Assembly: GCF_019457635.1 (NCBI RefSeq)
Contig: NZ_CP080412.1
Location: 4,340,001 to 4,404,000, forward strand
Origin: Shewanella mangrovisoli
GTDB lineage: Bacteria > Pseudomonadota > Gammaproteobacteria > Enterobacterales > Shewanellaceae
Length of the DNA: 64,000 nt
Direction: 5' to 3'
The notes under the pieces are model-generated. The model was not told the origin of the DNA. It did not search any database and saw only the letters and a program-made list of their open reading frames with translations. This document shows positions 43,624 to 52,376 of the stretch, one piece after another; positions within the stretch are counted from its first letter, which is position 1; the number at the start of each line of letters is the position of its first letter. Made by a program: the position numbers and the translations under genes.

Positions 43624-44739
43624 CTACAGCCCACTCGGCAATAAGTACCTCGTACTTCGGCCGCCGGCGTCGGCTTTTACTAAAAAGCCTTGCTCGACCA
43701 TTTGCGCAAGGTGACGGGTGGCTGTGGCGCGGCTCACCTTAGCGACCTTTTGATACTGGCTACTATTCATCCCTAATTCAAAATCGCCATCTAACATCCG
43801 ATTGAGCACTTTGGCTTGCTCTTGACTCAATAAGGATTGATCGAGATTTTGCCAATACTGCGTTTTCCGAAGAGTCTTGTTCACCTCTCCCATCGCATTG
43901 AGTAAGCAATCATTGAGGGTTTCAAAAAACCATACTAACCAAGGAGTAATATCGACATCGCCCCTTTGGGTGGACTCTAAAATGTCATAGTAGGCTTGGC
44001 GACGGGCCAGAATACTGACCGACATAGCGTAAAAGCGAATTGAGCGTTTTTCCGCTTGCGCCAAAGCTAAATCAGTCAATAAACGCGTGATGCGTCCATT
44101 TCCATCATCAAGCGGGTGTAGAGTCACAAACCATAGGTGAGTTATCGCCGCACGGATAAGCGGATCTAAACCCAGATCTTGCCTTGATGCATTAAACCAT
44201 TCAATAAACTGTGAGAGTTCAGCATCCAAAGTCGCTCGAGAAGGTGCCTCAAAATGTACCGTTGGTTTATCAATCCGGCCTGAGACAACCTGCATAGGCG
44301 TATCGCCACGTAGCACTCCACCAATAACGGGGTTAAAGAGCGTATAACCCTGGGGAAATAACTGTTTATGCCAACCTAATATCCGCTCAAGGGTTAACTC
44401 TGTATCTAAATTTTTTAAGGCATCGAGCATAATGTCAGCCAAACCATCGGTTTGCGCAGTGGTCGGATACGGTTTGTCTTCGGACACACCGAGTTTTTTA
44501 GCCAAGGATGAGCGCACCGAAGCCGCATTGAGCTTTTCACCTTCAATGGCACTGGAGTGGATAATGTTAGCGAGTAAGGTGTCGAGTGCCGCCGCTGAGG
44601 TTAACTGGCTGTCGTCGTGACTTAGCATTTGCTTGCCGAGCAGTTGGCCCTGATTGAAATATACCTGACGTATCAGGGCATCAACTCTGCTGATATTCCA
44701 ATGAAATTTAGGCCAATCGACTTGCTGCCAAATCCACAT
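43624..44739 (-). CDS. Fic family AMPylation protein with C-terminal winged helix
   Basis: Fic enzymes transfer AMP (or other nucleotides) to protein side chains. The 371-residue product has a DUF4172-like N-terminus (MWIWQQVDWPKFHWN) and the inhibitory helix motif SSAIEG, a class II-type [S/T]xxxE[G/N]. The Fic core is HPLDDGNGRITRLL with the catalytic histidine. A C-terminal winged helix (YQKVAKVSRATATRHLAQMVEQGFLVK) follows. The inhibitory glutamate implies tight self-control. The winged helix and two direct repeats before the start codon suggest autoregulation. Confidence 0.93.
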   Translation of the reverse strand: MWIWQQVDWPKFHWNISRVDALIRQVYFNQGQLLGKQMLSHDDSQLTSAAALDTLLANIIHSSAIEGEKLNAASVRSSLAKKLGVSEDKPYPTTAQTDGLADIMLDALKNLDTELTLERILGWHKQLFPQGYTLFNPVIGGVLRGDTPMQVVSGRIDKPTVHFEAPSRATLDAELSQFIEWFNASRQDLGLDPLIRAAITHLWFVTLHPLDDGNGRITRLLTDLALAQAEKRSIRFYAMSVSILARRQAYYDILESTQRGDVDITPWLVWFFETLNDCLLNAMGEVNKTLRKTQYWQNLDQSLLSQEQAKVLNRMLDGDFELGMNSSQYQKVAKVSRATATRHLAQMVEQGFLVKADAGGRSTRYLLPSGL

Positions 44740-44749
44740 ATCTTACCCC

Positions 44750-44806
44750 ATGAGTCAAATAACAAGCCTATTCTACTCACACAATGAGTCAATTAACAAA
44801 CCTATT
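44750..44806 (-). promoter_or_regulatory. direct repeats ahead of the fic gene
   Basis: Two 23-base copies (44750-44772 and 44784-44806), of the form ATGAGTCAAWTAACAA followed by RCCTATT, are spaced 34 bases apart and begin 11 bases upstream of the fic start. They are candidate binding sites for the winged-helix domain of Fic. The rest of the 304-base gap 44740-45043 shows no gene. Confidence 0.5.
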
Positions 44807-45043
44807 TGCCTCACAAGACGAGGCAAATAATACAAGTAATCGCCTCATCTTGCCCAAATGCTTCTAGCATAAAGGGATTTATGCTGTTGATTGCCTCTAC
44901 AAAGCAATACCGACGCAACTCCAGCTTTACGCAGCCAAAACCCGCTGGCTGCGATATACTGCCAACGTTGATAAAACGCTAATGTTAAAACCCCATTTAC
45001 ACAGCCATCACGACCACGCTGACAAGAATGCTGAGCCCAATCC

Positions 45044-45862
45044 ATGCCTGATTACCTAACTATTGCCACCCTTCCCGATTCTCAAGGGCATAACCATAGT
45101 GAAGATGTGCAGCTCAATCAGCCACAGTGCGATTCGACTAAACCCAATGACATCAGGCCAAATGCAATTAAGCCGAGTGCAATCGAGCCGAGTGCAGTTA
45201 AGCATGAATCGGTGGCTGCCAAGCAAAAACAGAAGGTTATTTTTATCGGCTTGCCCCGTACAGGGACGACGAGCGTGAGTGTGGCACTATTAGAACAAGG
45301 CTTAAAAGTGGCGCATATGGCGTTTACCAAAGAGGCCTTTATGCAGGCTGATGCGATTTCCGATGCACCTTGTTTTAGCGATTTCAAACAGTTGGATGGA
45401 TTATTCCCCGAGACCAAATTTGTTTATCTTGACCGTGAGTTAAGCGTTTGGGTGCCATCGATGCAGATGTTACTGAGTCGAATGCTGCCACATTTAGATG
45501 CCAAAACCGGTCGATTCCACCCAATCATGAAGCGCAGTTTTCGCCATAGCTTTGGTGTCGGTTTGGTTGAAAACCCGCAAGATGAACAACATCTTATCGA
45601 TTGCTATCAGCGCCATAAAACAGAGGTATTGGACTACTTTGCGGGTAGACACAACTTCCTCTGTATCGATGTCAGCCGCCAAGGCGCCCTCGGCCAGCTA
45701 TTAACATTTATGGGATTAGCCAGCGCCACAAACCAACAGAACTTTCCTAAACTCAATGTCGGCCGCAATGTCGCCAGTTGGGATGAATATAAACACCCAA
45801 ATAAGATCAGCGCTAATGCCTCGGGGCCTGAAAAACGTAAGTTCTTCGATTATAAGCTTTAA
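45044..45862 (+). CDS. sulfotransferase family protein
   Basis: The 272-residue protein has a P-loop-like PAPS-binding loop near residue 70 (FIGLPRTGTTSVSVALLEQG) and downstream sulfotransferase-like features (FVYLDRELSVWVPSM). Its acceptor is unknown; the family modifies small molecules, glycans or proteins. The first 60 residues are Pro/Lys-rich with imperfect repeats (KPSAIEPSAVK), so a later start is possible. It is alone and has no sulfate-activation genes beside it. Confidence 0.68.
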   Translation: MPDYLTIATLPDSQGHNHSEDVQLNQPQCDSTKPNDIRPNAIKPSAIEPSAVKHESVAAKQKQKVIFIGLPRTGTTSVSVALLEQGLKVAHMAFTKEAFMQADAISDAPCFSDFKQLDGLFPETKFVYLDRELSVWVPSMQMLLSRMLPHLDAKTGRFHPIMKRSFRHSFGVGLVENPQDEQHLIDCYQRHKTEVLDYFAGRHNFLCIDVSRQGALGQLLTFMGLASATNQQNFPKLNVGRNVASWDEYKHPNKISANASGPEKRKFFDYKL

Positions 45863-45882
45863 CCCCCTAACGGATAGTAAAG

Positions 45883-47307
45883 CTAATCAGGGGTATTTCG
45901 GCGTTTTACCACAGTTAACCAGTCAAGACTCACGCCCGAGATCGCGTTAAAGCCGCGGATACGGAAGATAAGCTGCAGTAACTGCGGCCGAGGCCTGACT
46001 TTGGGTTCGACCGAACGCGGAATAAACCATAGTGTCACAAATGCGCGCAGTATGGTCGACACTAAAAACACCACAAAAATCGGGCTACTGAGCCAAGTAT
46101 TCCAACCTGACCAGACTAAAAAGTCTGCCGCATGGGAAGCTATCGTGCCACCGACCATGGCCCCAACAAACACCAATCCCGCGCTCAGTGATGCCTGCAG
46201 CGCCGCATAGGTGGCAAAATCACTGCGAAAGGGACGAATATCATAAAGGTAATTGGCGGTGCTTAGGGTAAAGCCGCTCCACGCTAGGCCCGAAAATGCC
46301 TGAATGAGGAGAATATACAGATAGTTATCCGAGAACAACCACAGCAGCGGCAGGCTTGGGATCATGCAGCTGGTGATAATCATCACCAAACGATTGCCGA
46401 ATTGATCGCTAAATCGCCCCCAAAACTTCAGCGTCACAAACTGGGTGGCTATCGATGCCACGCTCGCGAGCACAAATTCGATGTAGCTAAACTTCAAGTC
46501 TTCCAGCATATACACGGCGAAAAACGGTGCCGAGATGGCCACCATCGCCTGCATACTGGCCACAAATAGGCTGTATTGGCGGAAAGTTTTATCCTTCCAT
46601 GCTCCGCGAAAATTGCGGATGGTTTGGATAAATACGCCCCGCTGCTTGGCTTCGCGCGGATCCGGGTCGTGCATTTGCAATAACAACCAAGCCGAGACAA
46701 AACGTCCCATGGCCGCTATCCAAAACAGTAAAGTAAAGCCTAACCAGGCCATTTGAAGCGAATCGGTAAAGGTAAGAATCCCACCTCCAATAAAAAATAC
46801 GCTTAAGGATGCGCCCATGGTTAAGCGAGTGCGCGCCGCAAAAAAGGCACCACGACGACGCTCGGGCACAATAGACCCCATCCACGCACGCCAATGGGGT
46901 TGGATAAGATTAATAAATCCGTGATATCCCACGGCGAGCCCGATAAATATCCACACTGAGTTATCGGGACGAAAGGCCGCTAACGCGCCCATGCCCAATA
47001 CCACCAACGCCTGCAAAGCCGCGCAGTAAACGATAAAACTACGGCGGGAAAAGTGACTCGCTAACCATACAGAAACCAGCTGCGACATCGCCCCAAAAAG
47101 CTGCGGTAAACCAGTAACAAAGCCCATTTGTGCAAGACTGGCACCGAGAAAAATTGCGTAAGCATTGAAAAAGTTATCACTCGTCGCCGTCATCATCGAC
47201 GAAGCCACGGCTTCCTGCTGCGAGCGGCGCAGAGTGCATCTTAACCAGAGATTTCTAGCGCTACGGCGCGAACACGTTAATGCTGTGGGAGCTTCGAGGG
47301 TGCCCAT
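45883..47307 (-). CDS. major facilitator superfamily transporter
   Basis: The 474-residue membrane protein has about twelve spans. The N-terminal part (FFNAYAIFLGASLAQMGFVTGLPQLFGAMSQL) and the second half (FATYAALQASLSAGLVFVGAMVGGTIA) fit MFS. The first 40 residues are basic and not membrane-spanning, so the true start could be later. The substrate is unknown. A terminator separates it from the upstream kinase gene. Confidence 0.82.
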   Translation of the reverse strand: MGTLEAPTALTCSRRSARNLWLRCTLRRSQQEAVASSMMTATSDNFFNAYAIFLGASLAQMGFVTGLPQLFGAMSQLVSVWLASHFSRRSFIVYCAALQALVVLGMGALAAFRPDNSVWIFIGLAVGYHGFINLIQPHWRAWMGSIVPERRRGAFFAARTRLTMGASLSVFFIGGGILTFTDSLQMAWLGFTLLFWIAAMGRFVSAWLLLQMHDPDPREAKQRGVFIQTIRNFRGAWKDKTFRQYSLFVASMQAMVAISAPFFAVYMLEDLKFSYIEFVLASVASIATQFVTLKFWGRFSDQFGNRLVMIITSCMIPSLPLLWLFSDNYLYILLIQAFSGLAWSGFTLSTANYLYDIRPFRSDFATYAALQASLSAGLVFVGAMVGGTIASHAADFLVWSGWNTWLSSPIFVVFLVSTILRAFVTLWFIPRSVEPKVRPRPQLLQLIFRIRGFNAISGVSLDWLTVVKRRNTPD

Positions 47308-47375
47308 TCCAAGCCAAATCCATATGAGACTGAGGGGTTTTGATGTTGCAATTATGTCGTATATAAGCCAAAAAC

Positions 47376-47399
47376 AAAACGCCCCAAATGGGGCGTTTG
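47376..47399 (-). terminator. terminator after the kinase/nucleotidyltransferase operon
   Basis: Nine- to ten-bp arms AAAACGCCCC and GGGGCGTTTG (47376-47399) are followed on the minus strand by a U-rich tract. It ends the upstream two-gene transcript. Confidence 0.85.
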
Positions 47400-47424
47400 A
47401 TTAGGGTGTGTTGACATTTCAGGG

Positions 47425-48489
47425 TTAGAAGTAAGCCTTCAACTCGGCTTCTTGATCTAACAGGCTTTGATACAAGGTAAATTGATTCGCAGCCCTATCC
47501 AAATTATGGCCCTCACGGTGCACATGGAAATACACGTCGCCATTGAGATAATCCGTTAAAAAACGCACGCCGATCATCAGACAAATCACCCGCGCCCCGA
47601 GCCAGAGGCTACGTTTTTCAACCTCAGTTAACACTTCACCCAGCTCACTTAAATAACCACGGCAAATGGCGGCAAAGATGGATTGGCGCACTTTAACATT
47701 CTCGAGGGCGGTCGAATCTTCGGCTTCAGGCGAGCAGAAGGTACGCACCATATCGCCAAAGTCATACATCAAATGCCCTTTCATGCAAGTATCGAGGTCG
47801 ATAATTGCCATGCTCGACATGTCGCGCTTATCAAACAGCATGTTGTTGATTTTAGTGTCGTTGTGGCAAATACGTAGCGGAAGCTGTGGCGAAATATCAG
47901 CCAGCTCATCCAATAAACTCTGCTGTGACAGGGCATAATCGACCCAGTTACGGCATAAATCCAACCGCTTAGCTTTATCCTGCTGTACCGCTTGGCGCAG
48001 CATTTCCATCCGTCCCGGCAAATGGTGAAACTGCGGGATCACATCCTCAAGTTGAGTGGCGTCGAAATCACTCAAGGCACAGGCAAAATGACCAAAGGCC
48101 TTAGCCGCCATTTCGGCTTCGGCTTCGGACTTGACCACTTCGATACTTAAACTGTGGGGCAAATAACTGATAGCGCGCCAAAATCCCTGCTCACCCAAGT
48201 CAATAGCCAGCTCACCCTCTTGGGTAAGGCAAGGACTCACAACCTGCAAGCCATATTGCTGTTGTAATGCCTTAGCACACAAATGATGGCTAATTTTATC
48301 GGCATTACTCACCAATGCCTGCGGCGTCTTGAACACTTGGGTATTAATACGTTGCAGCACTAACTCACCCGTAGGCCAACGCACTAACAAGGTATCGTTA
48401 ATATGACCATTCCCTAACGCTGAGATTTTTGCTTCGTCGGCTTCAATTCCAAAATGAGGCAACACTGACTGCCTGATGAGTTTAATCAC
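47425..48489 (-). CDS. sugar kinase-like phosphotransferase (NahK/APH family)
   Basis: The 354-residue protein has an aminoglycoside-phosphotransferase fold: ISALGNGHINDTLLVRW at the start, the catalytic RICHNDTKINNMLF and the metal motif AIIDLDTCM. The HNDTKINN form is found in N-acetylhexosamine 1-kinases. It overlaps an upstream sugar-nucleotidyltransferase gene, so a kinase plus pyrophosphorylase route from a free sugar to an NDP-sugar is likely. The sugar is unknown; MurNAc (AmgK/MurU-like) is one possibility. Confidence 0.8.
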   Translation of the reverse strand: MIKLIRQSVLPHFGIEADEAKISALGNGHINDTLLVRWPTGELVLQRINTQVFKTPQALVSNADKISHHLCAKALQQQYGLQVVSPCLTQEGELAIDLGEQGFWRAISYLPHSLSIEVVKSEAEAEMAAKAFGHFACALSDFDATQLEDVIPQFHHLPGRMEMLRQAVQQDKAKRLDLCRNWVDYALSQQSLLDELADISPQLPLRICHNDTKINNMLFDKRDMSSMAIIDLDTCMKGHLMYDFGDMVRTFCSPEAEDSTALENVKVRQSIFAAICRGYLSELGEVLTEVEKRSLWLGARVICLMIGVRFLTDYLNGDVYFHVHREGHNLDRAANQFTLYQSLLDQEAELKAYF

Positions 48490-49354
48490 TCAATAACTCC
48501 ATTAATTTTTGCTTTACCCAGACAGTATCCTGCGGATAGGTCACACCGAGCCAAGGTTCGCTGGCCACATCAACAAACACGGGCACACCTTGCTCAATTC
48601 CCGCCTGAACCACGGCGGGCAAATAGCATTCAGATTTAGGCAATTGGCCTTGTTGTTCGATAAATACCGTTAATTCACGTTTAATAACATCAAATATGCT
48701 TGGCGAGAAGCCCCAACAGGTCATTGAGACCAGCGACTGCGAAGGAAGCGGTGCCAATCCCTCAGGGCCTTCGCCGATAAAACCATAATCTTGAGCTTGA
48801 ATATTCAACCATTCGGCGACTGAGCGCAGTTGCCCCTGCTCCACTTGGCATAAGCCACGATTCACGCCACCGTGCTCAGATAACGTCAGCTCAATCGGAT
48901 AAGCCACCATCATCCAATCATGGGGTCTGGCGGTTAATCCCTTCGCTAAAGAAGCAAAGGCGCTGTCGCCGTAAAAATCATCGGCATTGATCACCGCCAT
49001 TGGCCCATTGACACTATCACGGGCGCACCACAGGGCATGTGCCGTTCCCCAGGGCTTTAAACGATGGCTCACATCCGCAAGCTGCGCTTCGGCGGGCAAA
49101 TCGGTGAGTGACTGATAACAAAAGTGATACTCAAAGTGAGCTGGTAAAAAGCGTATCAACAGTTCGTGGAGTTCCGCTTCTAATTCGGGGCGGATCACCA
49201 GCACGGCACGCTTAAACCCGCTGCGGATCGCCGACTGTATCGATAACACCAACATGGGTTCGCCCGCAGGACCGAGGGAGGCCAATTGCTTATCGCCGCC
49301 AAAACGACTACCTAGCCCTGCCGCCATAATGACTAAGGTCAAATCTGTATTCAT
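48482..49354 (-). CDS. sugar-phosphate nucleotidyltransferase
   Basis: The 290-residue protein has the NTP-transferase signature LVIMAAGLGSRFGGDKQLASLGPAGEPML, the metal aspartate in MAVINADDFYGD and LYPIELTL-type core strands. It is distinct from GalU. The kinase gene overlaps its 3' end by 8 bases (48482-48489), so the two are co-translated. It probably makes an NDP-sugar from the kinase's sugar-1-phosphate. The nucleotide is unknown. Confidence 0.85.
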   Translation of the reverse strand: MNTDLTLVIMAAGLGSRFGGDKQLASLGPAGEPMLVLSIQSAIRSGFKRAVLVIRPELEAELHELLIRFLPAHFEYHFCYQSLTDLPAEAQLADVSHRLKPWGTAHALWCARDSVNGPMAVINADDFYGDSAFASLAKGLTARPHDWMMVAYPIELTLSEHGGVNRGLCQVEQGQLRSVAEWLNIQAQDYGFIGEGPEGLAPLPSQSLVSMTCWGFSPSIFDVIKRELTVFIEQQGQLPKSECYLPAVVQAGIEQGVPVFVDVASEPWLGVTYPQDTVWVKQKLMELLSD

Positions 49355-49499
49355 GTGGGATTAGTGTTCAGTTCGTATTAAAGATATTTTCCCGAACCTC
49401 GCCGCAATCGGCTTTGCGAGCACATTTAAAACAAGATTGGAGAAAAAGAGGAGCAAAAGTGTAATCTACCCCTCTAGTCCTGACTAGAATTTTATCGAT

Positions 49500-50996
49500 T
49501 TAACGGGCTAAATAATTACCAAAATTGCGATTAGGCTCTAAAACCGCTTGGCTGCCCTTGAGGCTGAACTTGTAACCACACAAACCGATGCTGCCACGAC
49601 GGGCCAAATCAGTGATAATACTGGCGGTATCCAGCGGCGTGAAACGCGCCTCCGTTGCCGAATCATCCAGCAAGTCTACGCTGATAGTGCGATACTCAGT
49701 ACCATTATTAAACACCAGCGCACTACAACTCTTATCGCCCTTGGCCGTGGCAATAGACCACAGGTTTTGCGGCTTACCACGTTCACCTAACCAGCGAATA
49801 ATTAACACATCTTGCTCTAACGCTACCGAAAAACCGTCGGGCATATCTAAGGTCACACGATCGCTTGCAGCAATAGGCGCCGAGGGCACGACAGGAACAG
49901 CCTCCTCAGCCTGTGACTCATCACTATTGGGCCATAATCCCCACACTAACAGCACTAACAATACCGCCCCCACACCGCCGCCGACGGGCAGCCAATAACG
50001 GCGCTCAAGCTTGGGTAAAGAAGGCAACTTAATAAAACGTCTATAGGGGGCAAAAAACTCAGCCACACCTCTAAACAGCTCTGTCATCGAGCCCGACTCT
50101 TTCGCCTCGGCGCGGCGACGACGCACTTCTTCAGCATGCTCTGTATCGTTAAAGGCTGCGGTATCTTCATCGGGATCGAAACGCCATACTGGCTCATCAC
50201 TGTGCTCGGCAGGGTCGAGCGGTGCCCGTTTAAACTCCGCGCCCTGTAAATCGACTTGGGCTAAATCGACATCGGCAATGTCGATACGAGTTTGCTCTAC
50301 TCGGCTCTGATTAGCAGGGCGAAAATCGGCGTGGCCCTCGAGTAACGCATCTTGCACGACGAAGTCAGCTGGATTTTGCGTCATTTTCGTTAACGCATCG
50401 AAGCGTAGTTCATCTTGGCGCAAGGCATCCAACTCGGCGTCCACAACGGGGGAAGCACTCGTAGGCTCAGTATGGGAATAGGTTTCGGCCGCTGTCGATA
50501 CCGGAATATCCGGCGCAGCATGGGAGACAGTGGCATTCTGTGCCGCTGCGGCCTTTGGTGTTAATACGGGCTCGACTCGGCGACGGGGAATAGCCTGCGA
50601 GGTAGGGGTATCTAATGCTGGGCCATAATAGCCCAAACGGTATTCCACTAACGTGGGAGAGGTTAAACGCGTGCCCCAAAAGGTCGCGCCAGCGCCCAAA
50701 ACCAGCCCTAGAATGGCGACTACGGGCGGCGCAGCCACTATATACAGCACCAGTAAAATCAGTAGCGGCAAAATAAATACCGCAACCAAGGCCTTAGGCT
50801 TAGCCGCATCATTTAAACGGCGCAGCGCCGTAAGGGCGAGCAAAGGTAAGCCCACTAGCGCTAAAAGATACATTAAAAAGTTCGGCCCAAACGCGGCGAC
50901 AGCCAGTGATATGCCCAAATACACACCAACACTGATGGCCACAAAGCGGGGACGGGAATCACGCCCATGAAGGCAGAAAAGAGATTTTAACAGCAC
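49500..50996 (-). CDS. membrane protein with DUF805-like N-terminus
   Basis: The 498-residue product starts with several membrane spans of DUF805-like pattern (FCLHGRDSRPRFVAISVGVYLGIS, ALTALRRLNDAAKPKALVAVF). A disordered Asp/Glu-rich linker follows, then one further span (YWLPVGGGVGAVLLVLLVWGLWP) and a periplasmic C-terminal domain of about 130 residues. Its function is unknown. It is monocistronic and divergent from gmk. Confidence 0.7.
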   Translation of the reverse strand: MLLKSLFCLHGRDSRPRFVAISVGVYLGISLAVAAFGPNFLMYLLALVGLPLLALTALRRLNDAAKPKALVAVFILPLLILLVLYIVAAPPVVAILGLVLGAGATFWGTRLTSPTLVEYRLGYYGPALDTPTSQAIPRRRVEPVLTPKAAAAQNATVSHAAPDIPVSTAAETYSHTEPTSASPVVDAELDALRQDELRFDALTKMTQNPADFVVQDALLEGHADFRPANQSRVEQTRIDIADVDLAQVDLQGAEFKRAPLDPAEHSDEPVWRFDPDEDTAAFNDTEHAEEVRRRRAEAKESGSMTELFRGVAEFFAPYRRFIKLPSLPKLERRYWLPVGGGVGAVLLVLLVWGLWPNSDESQAEEAVPVVPSAPIAASDRVTLDMPDGFSVALEQDVLIIRWLGERGKPQNLWSIATAKGDKSCSALVFNNGTEYRTISVDLLDDSATEARFTPLDTASIITDLARRGSIGLCGYKFSLKGSQAVLEPNRNFGNYLAR

Positions 50997-51372
50997 GACC
51001 CTTCCTTTATAGTGAAATTATCCTAGCGCACACGACTCTCAATGTCGCATAGGCACGAGCGTAACGAATTTAGCCGCAATTGTCAGTGCAATAAGGCGCT
51101 AGACGGATAAAAATGCCGATAATATCTATCTAAAACTAAATCAGGCTTGAATCTCAGGTCAACGGCTCTGTGTCTAAGCACTGCGATTTCAAACCTTGGC
51201 CCACGCAGTAACGGTGAAGAGTGAAATTCGCCAATCGGGACAACGTCCTTCAATAAAAACCGCCATAGACTACAATTGCCGACTAACTAGCCCTAGCGTT
51301 TTTAAGGTCAAAATCTGTATAATGCTCGGCTTTCTGGGCCCTTCTTGCGTTAACCAACTGGATATTTTGCTC
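50997..51372 (+). promoter_or_regulatory. gmk upstream region with a -10 element
   Basis: The 376-base gap between the divergent genes holds TATAAT at 51318-51323, about 50 bases before the gmk start, with no good -35. A reading frame open from 51196 into gmk looks non-coding. Confidence 0.45.
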
Positions 51373-51996
51373 ATGACCGCACGCGGAAATTTATTTATTG
51401 TTTCAGCCCCGAGTGGTGCTGGTAAATCCTCGCTGATTTCGGCGCTGCTGAAAGACAAACCCGCCGACATGCAGGTTTCAGTGTCGCACACTACCCGTGC
51501 GCCTCGCCCCGGTGAAGTGAATGGTCAGCACTACCATTTTGTTAATGTTGAAGAATTTAAAGCGCTGATCGCGCAAAATGCCTTTTTCGAGTGGGCCGAA
51601 GTCTTCGGTAACTACTATGGCACATCACGCCACGTCATAGAGCACACTTTGACCCAAGGTATCGATGTTTTCCTCGATATCGACTGGCAAGGCGCCCAGC
51701 AAGTCAAAGCCGTGATGCCAGAGGCCATTGGTGTATTTATTCTACCGCCCTCAAGGGATGAGCTAGAGCGTCGTCTCACAGGCCGTGGCCAAGACAGTGC
51801 TGATGTGATCGCTAGCCGTATGGCACAGGCGGTTTCTGAAATGTCGCACTATAAAGAATATGATTTTATTATCGTCAATGACGATTTTGACACAGCACTG
51901 GCGGATCTGCGGGCGATCATTCGCAGCCAACGCTTAACGGGTGCTAGTCAGATCCACGCGCAAAATGATATGCTTAACGATCTGTTGGCAGGCTAA
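51373..51996 (+). CDS. gmk: guanylate kinase
   Basis: Gmk phosphorylates GMP to GDP. The 207-residue protein has Walker A SAPSGAGKSSL, GMP-binding SHTTRAPRPGEVNGQHYHF and the FLDIDWQGAQQVK strand. ATG 51373 gives the E. coli length. It is the first gene of gmk-rpoZ-spoT, a conserved order linking GTP metabolism with (p)ppGpp. Confidence 0.97.
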   Translation: MTARGNLFIVSAPSGAGKSSLISALLKDKPADMQVSVSHTTRAPRPGEVNGQHYHFVNVEEFKALIAQNAFFEWAEVFGNYYGTSRHVIEHTLTQGIDVFLDIDWQGAQQVKAVMPEAIGVFILPPSRDELERRLTGRGQDSADVIASRMAQAVSEMSHYKEYDFIIVNDDFDTALADLRAIIRSQRLTGASQIHAQNDMLNDLLAG

Positions 51997-52054
51997 CTGC
52001 CTTAGTGTACAATTTTGCGTCATTTTTTCCCTAGATAAACTGGAGTTTCAACAC

Positions 52055-52333
52055 ATGGCTCGCGTAACTGTAGAAGACGCCGTAGAACAAATCGGCAACC
52101 GTTTTGATATGATCCTGGTTGCGGCGCGTCGTGCTCGCCAAATCGCCGTGCAGGGTAAAGACCCTATGGTTGAAGAGATGAACGACAAGCCAACGGTTAT
52201 CGCCCTGCGTGAAATCGAACTAGGTTTAGTGAATGCTCACACTTTAGATGCTGACGAGCGTCAATCAGTGCGTGAGCGTGAAGCAGCTGAAATAGCAGCT
52301 GTTGCCGCCATCGCTGAAGGCCGTTCACTATAA
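52055..52333 (+). CDS. rpoZ: RNA polymerase omega subunit
   Basis: The 92-residue omega begins ARVTVEDAVEQIGNRFDMILVAARRARQ and has the conserved ALREIELG helix. Omega assists assembly of RNA polymerase and forms part of a ppGpp site. GGAG lies before ATG 52055. It lies between gmk and spoT. Confidence 0.97.
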   Translation: MARVTVEDAVEQIGNRFDMILVAARRARQIAVQGKDPMVEEMNDKPTVIALREIELGLVNAHTLDADERQSVREREAAEIAAVAAIAEGRSL

Positions 52334-52376
52334 GTCTAATTGAGTCACACCTGTTTGGGTAAAGGAGAGCTGCCAC

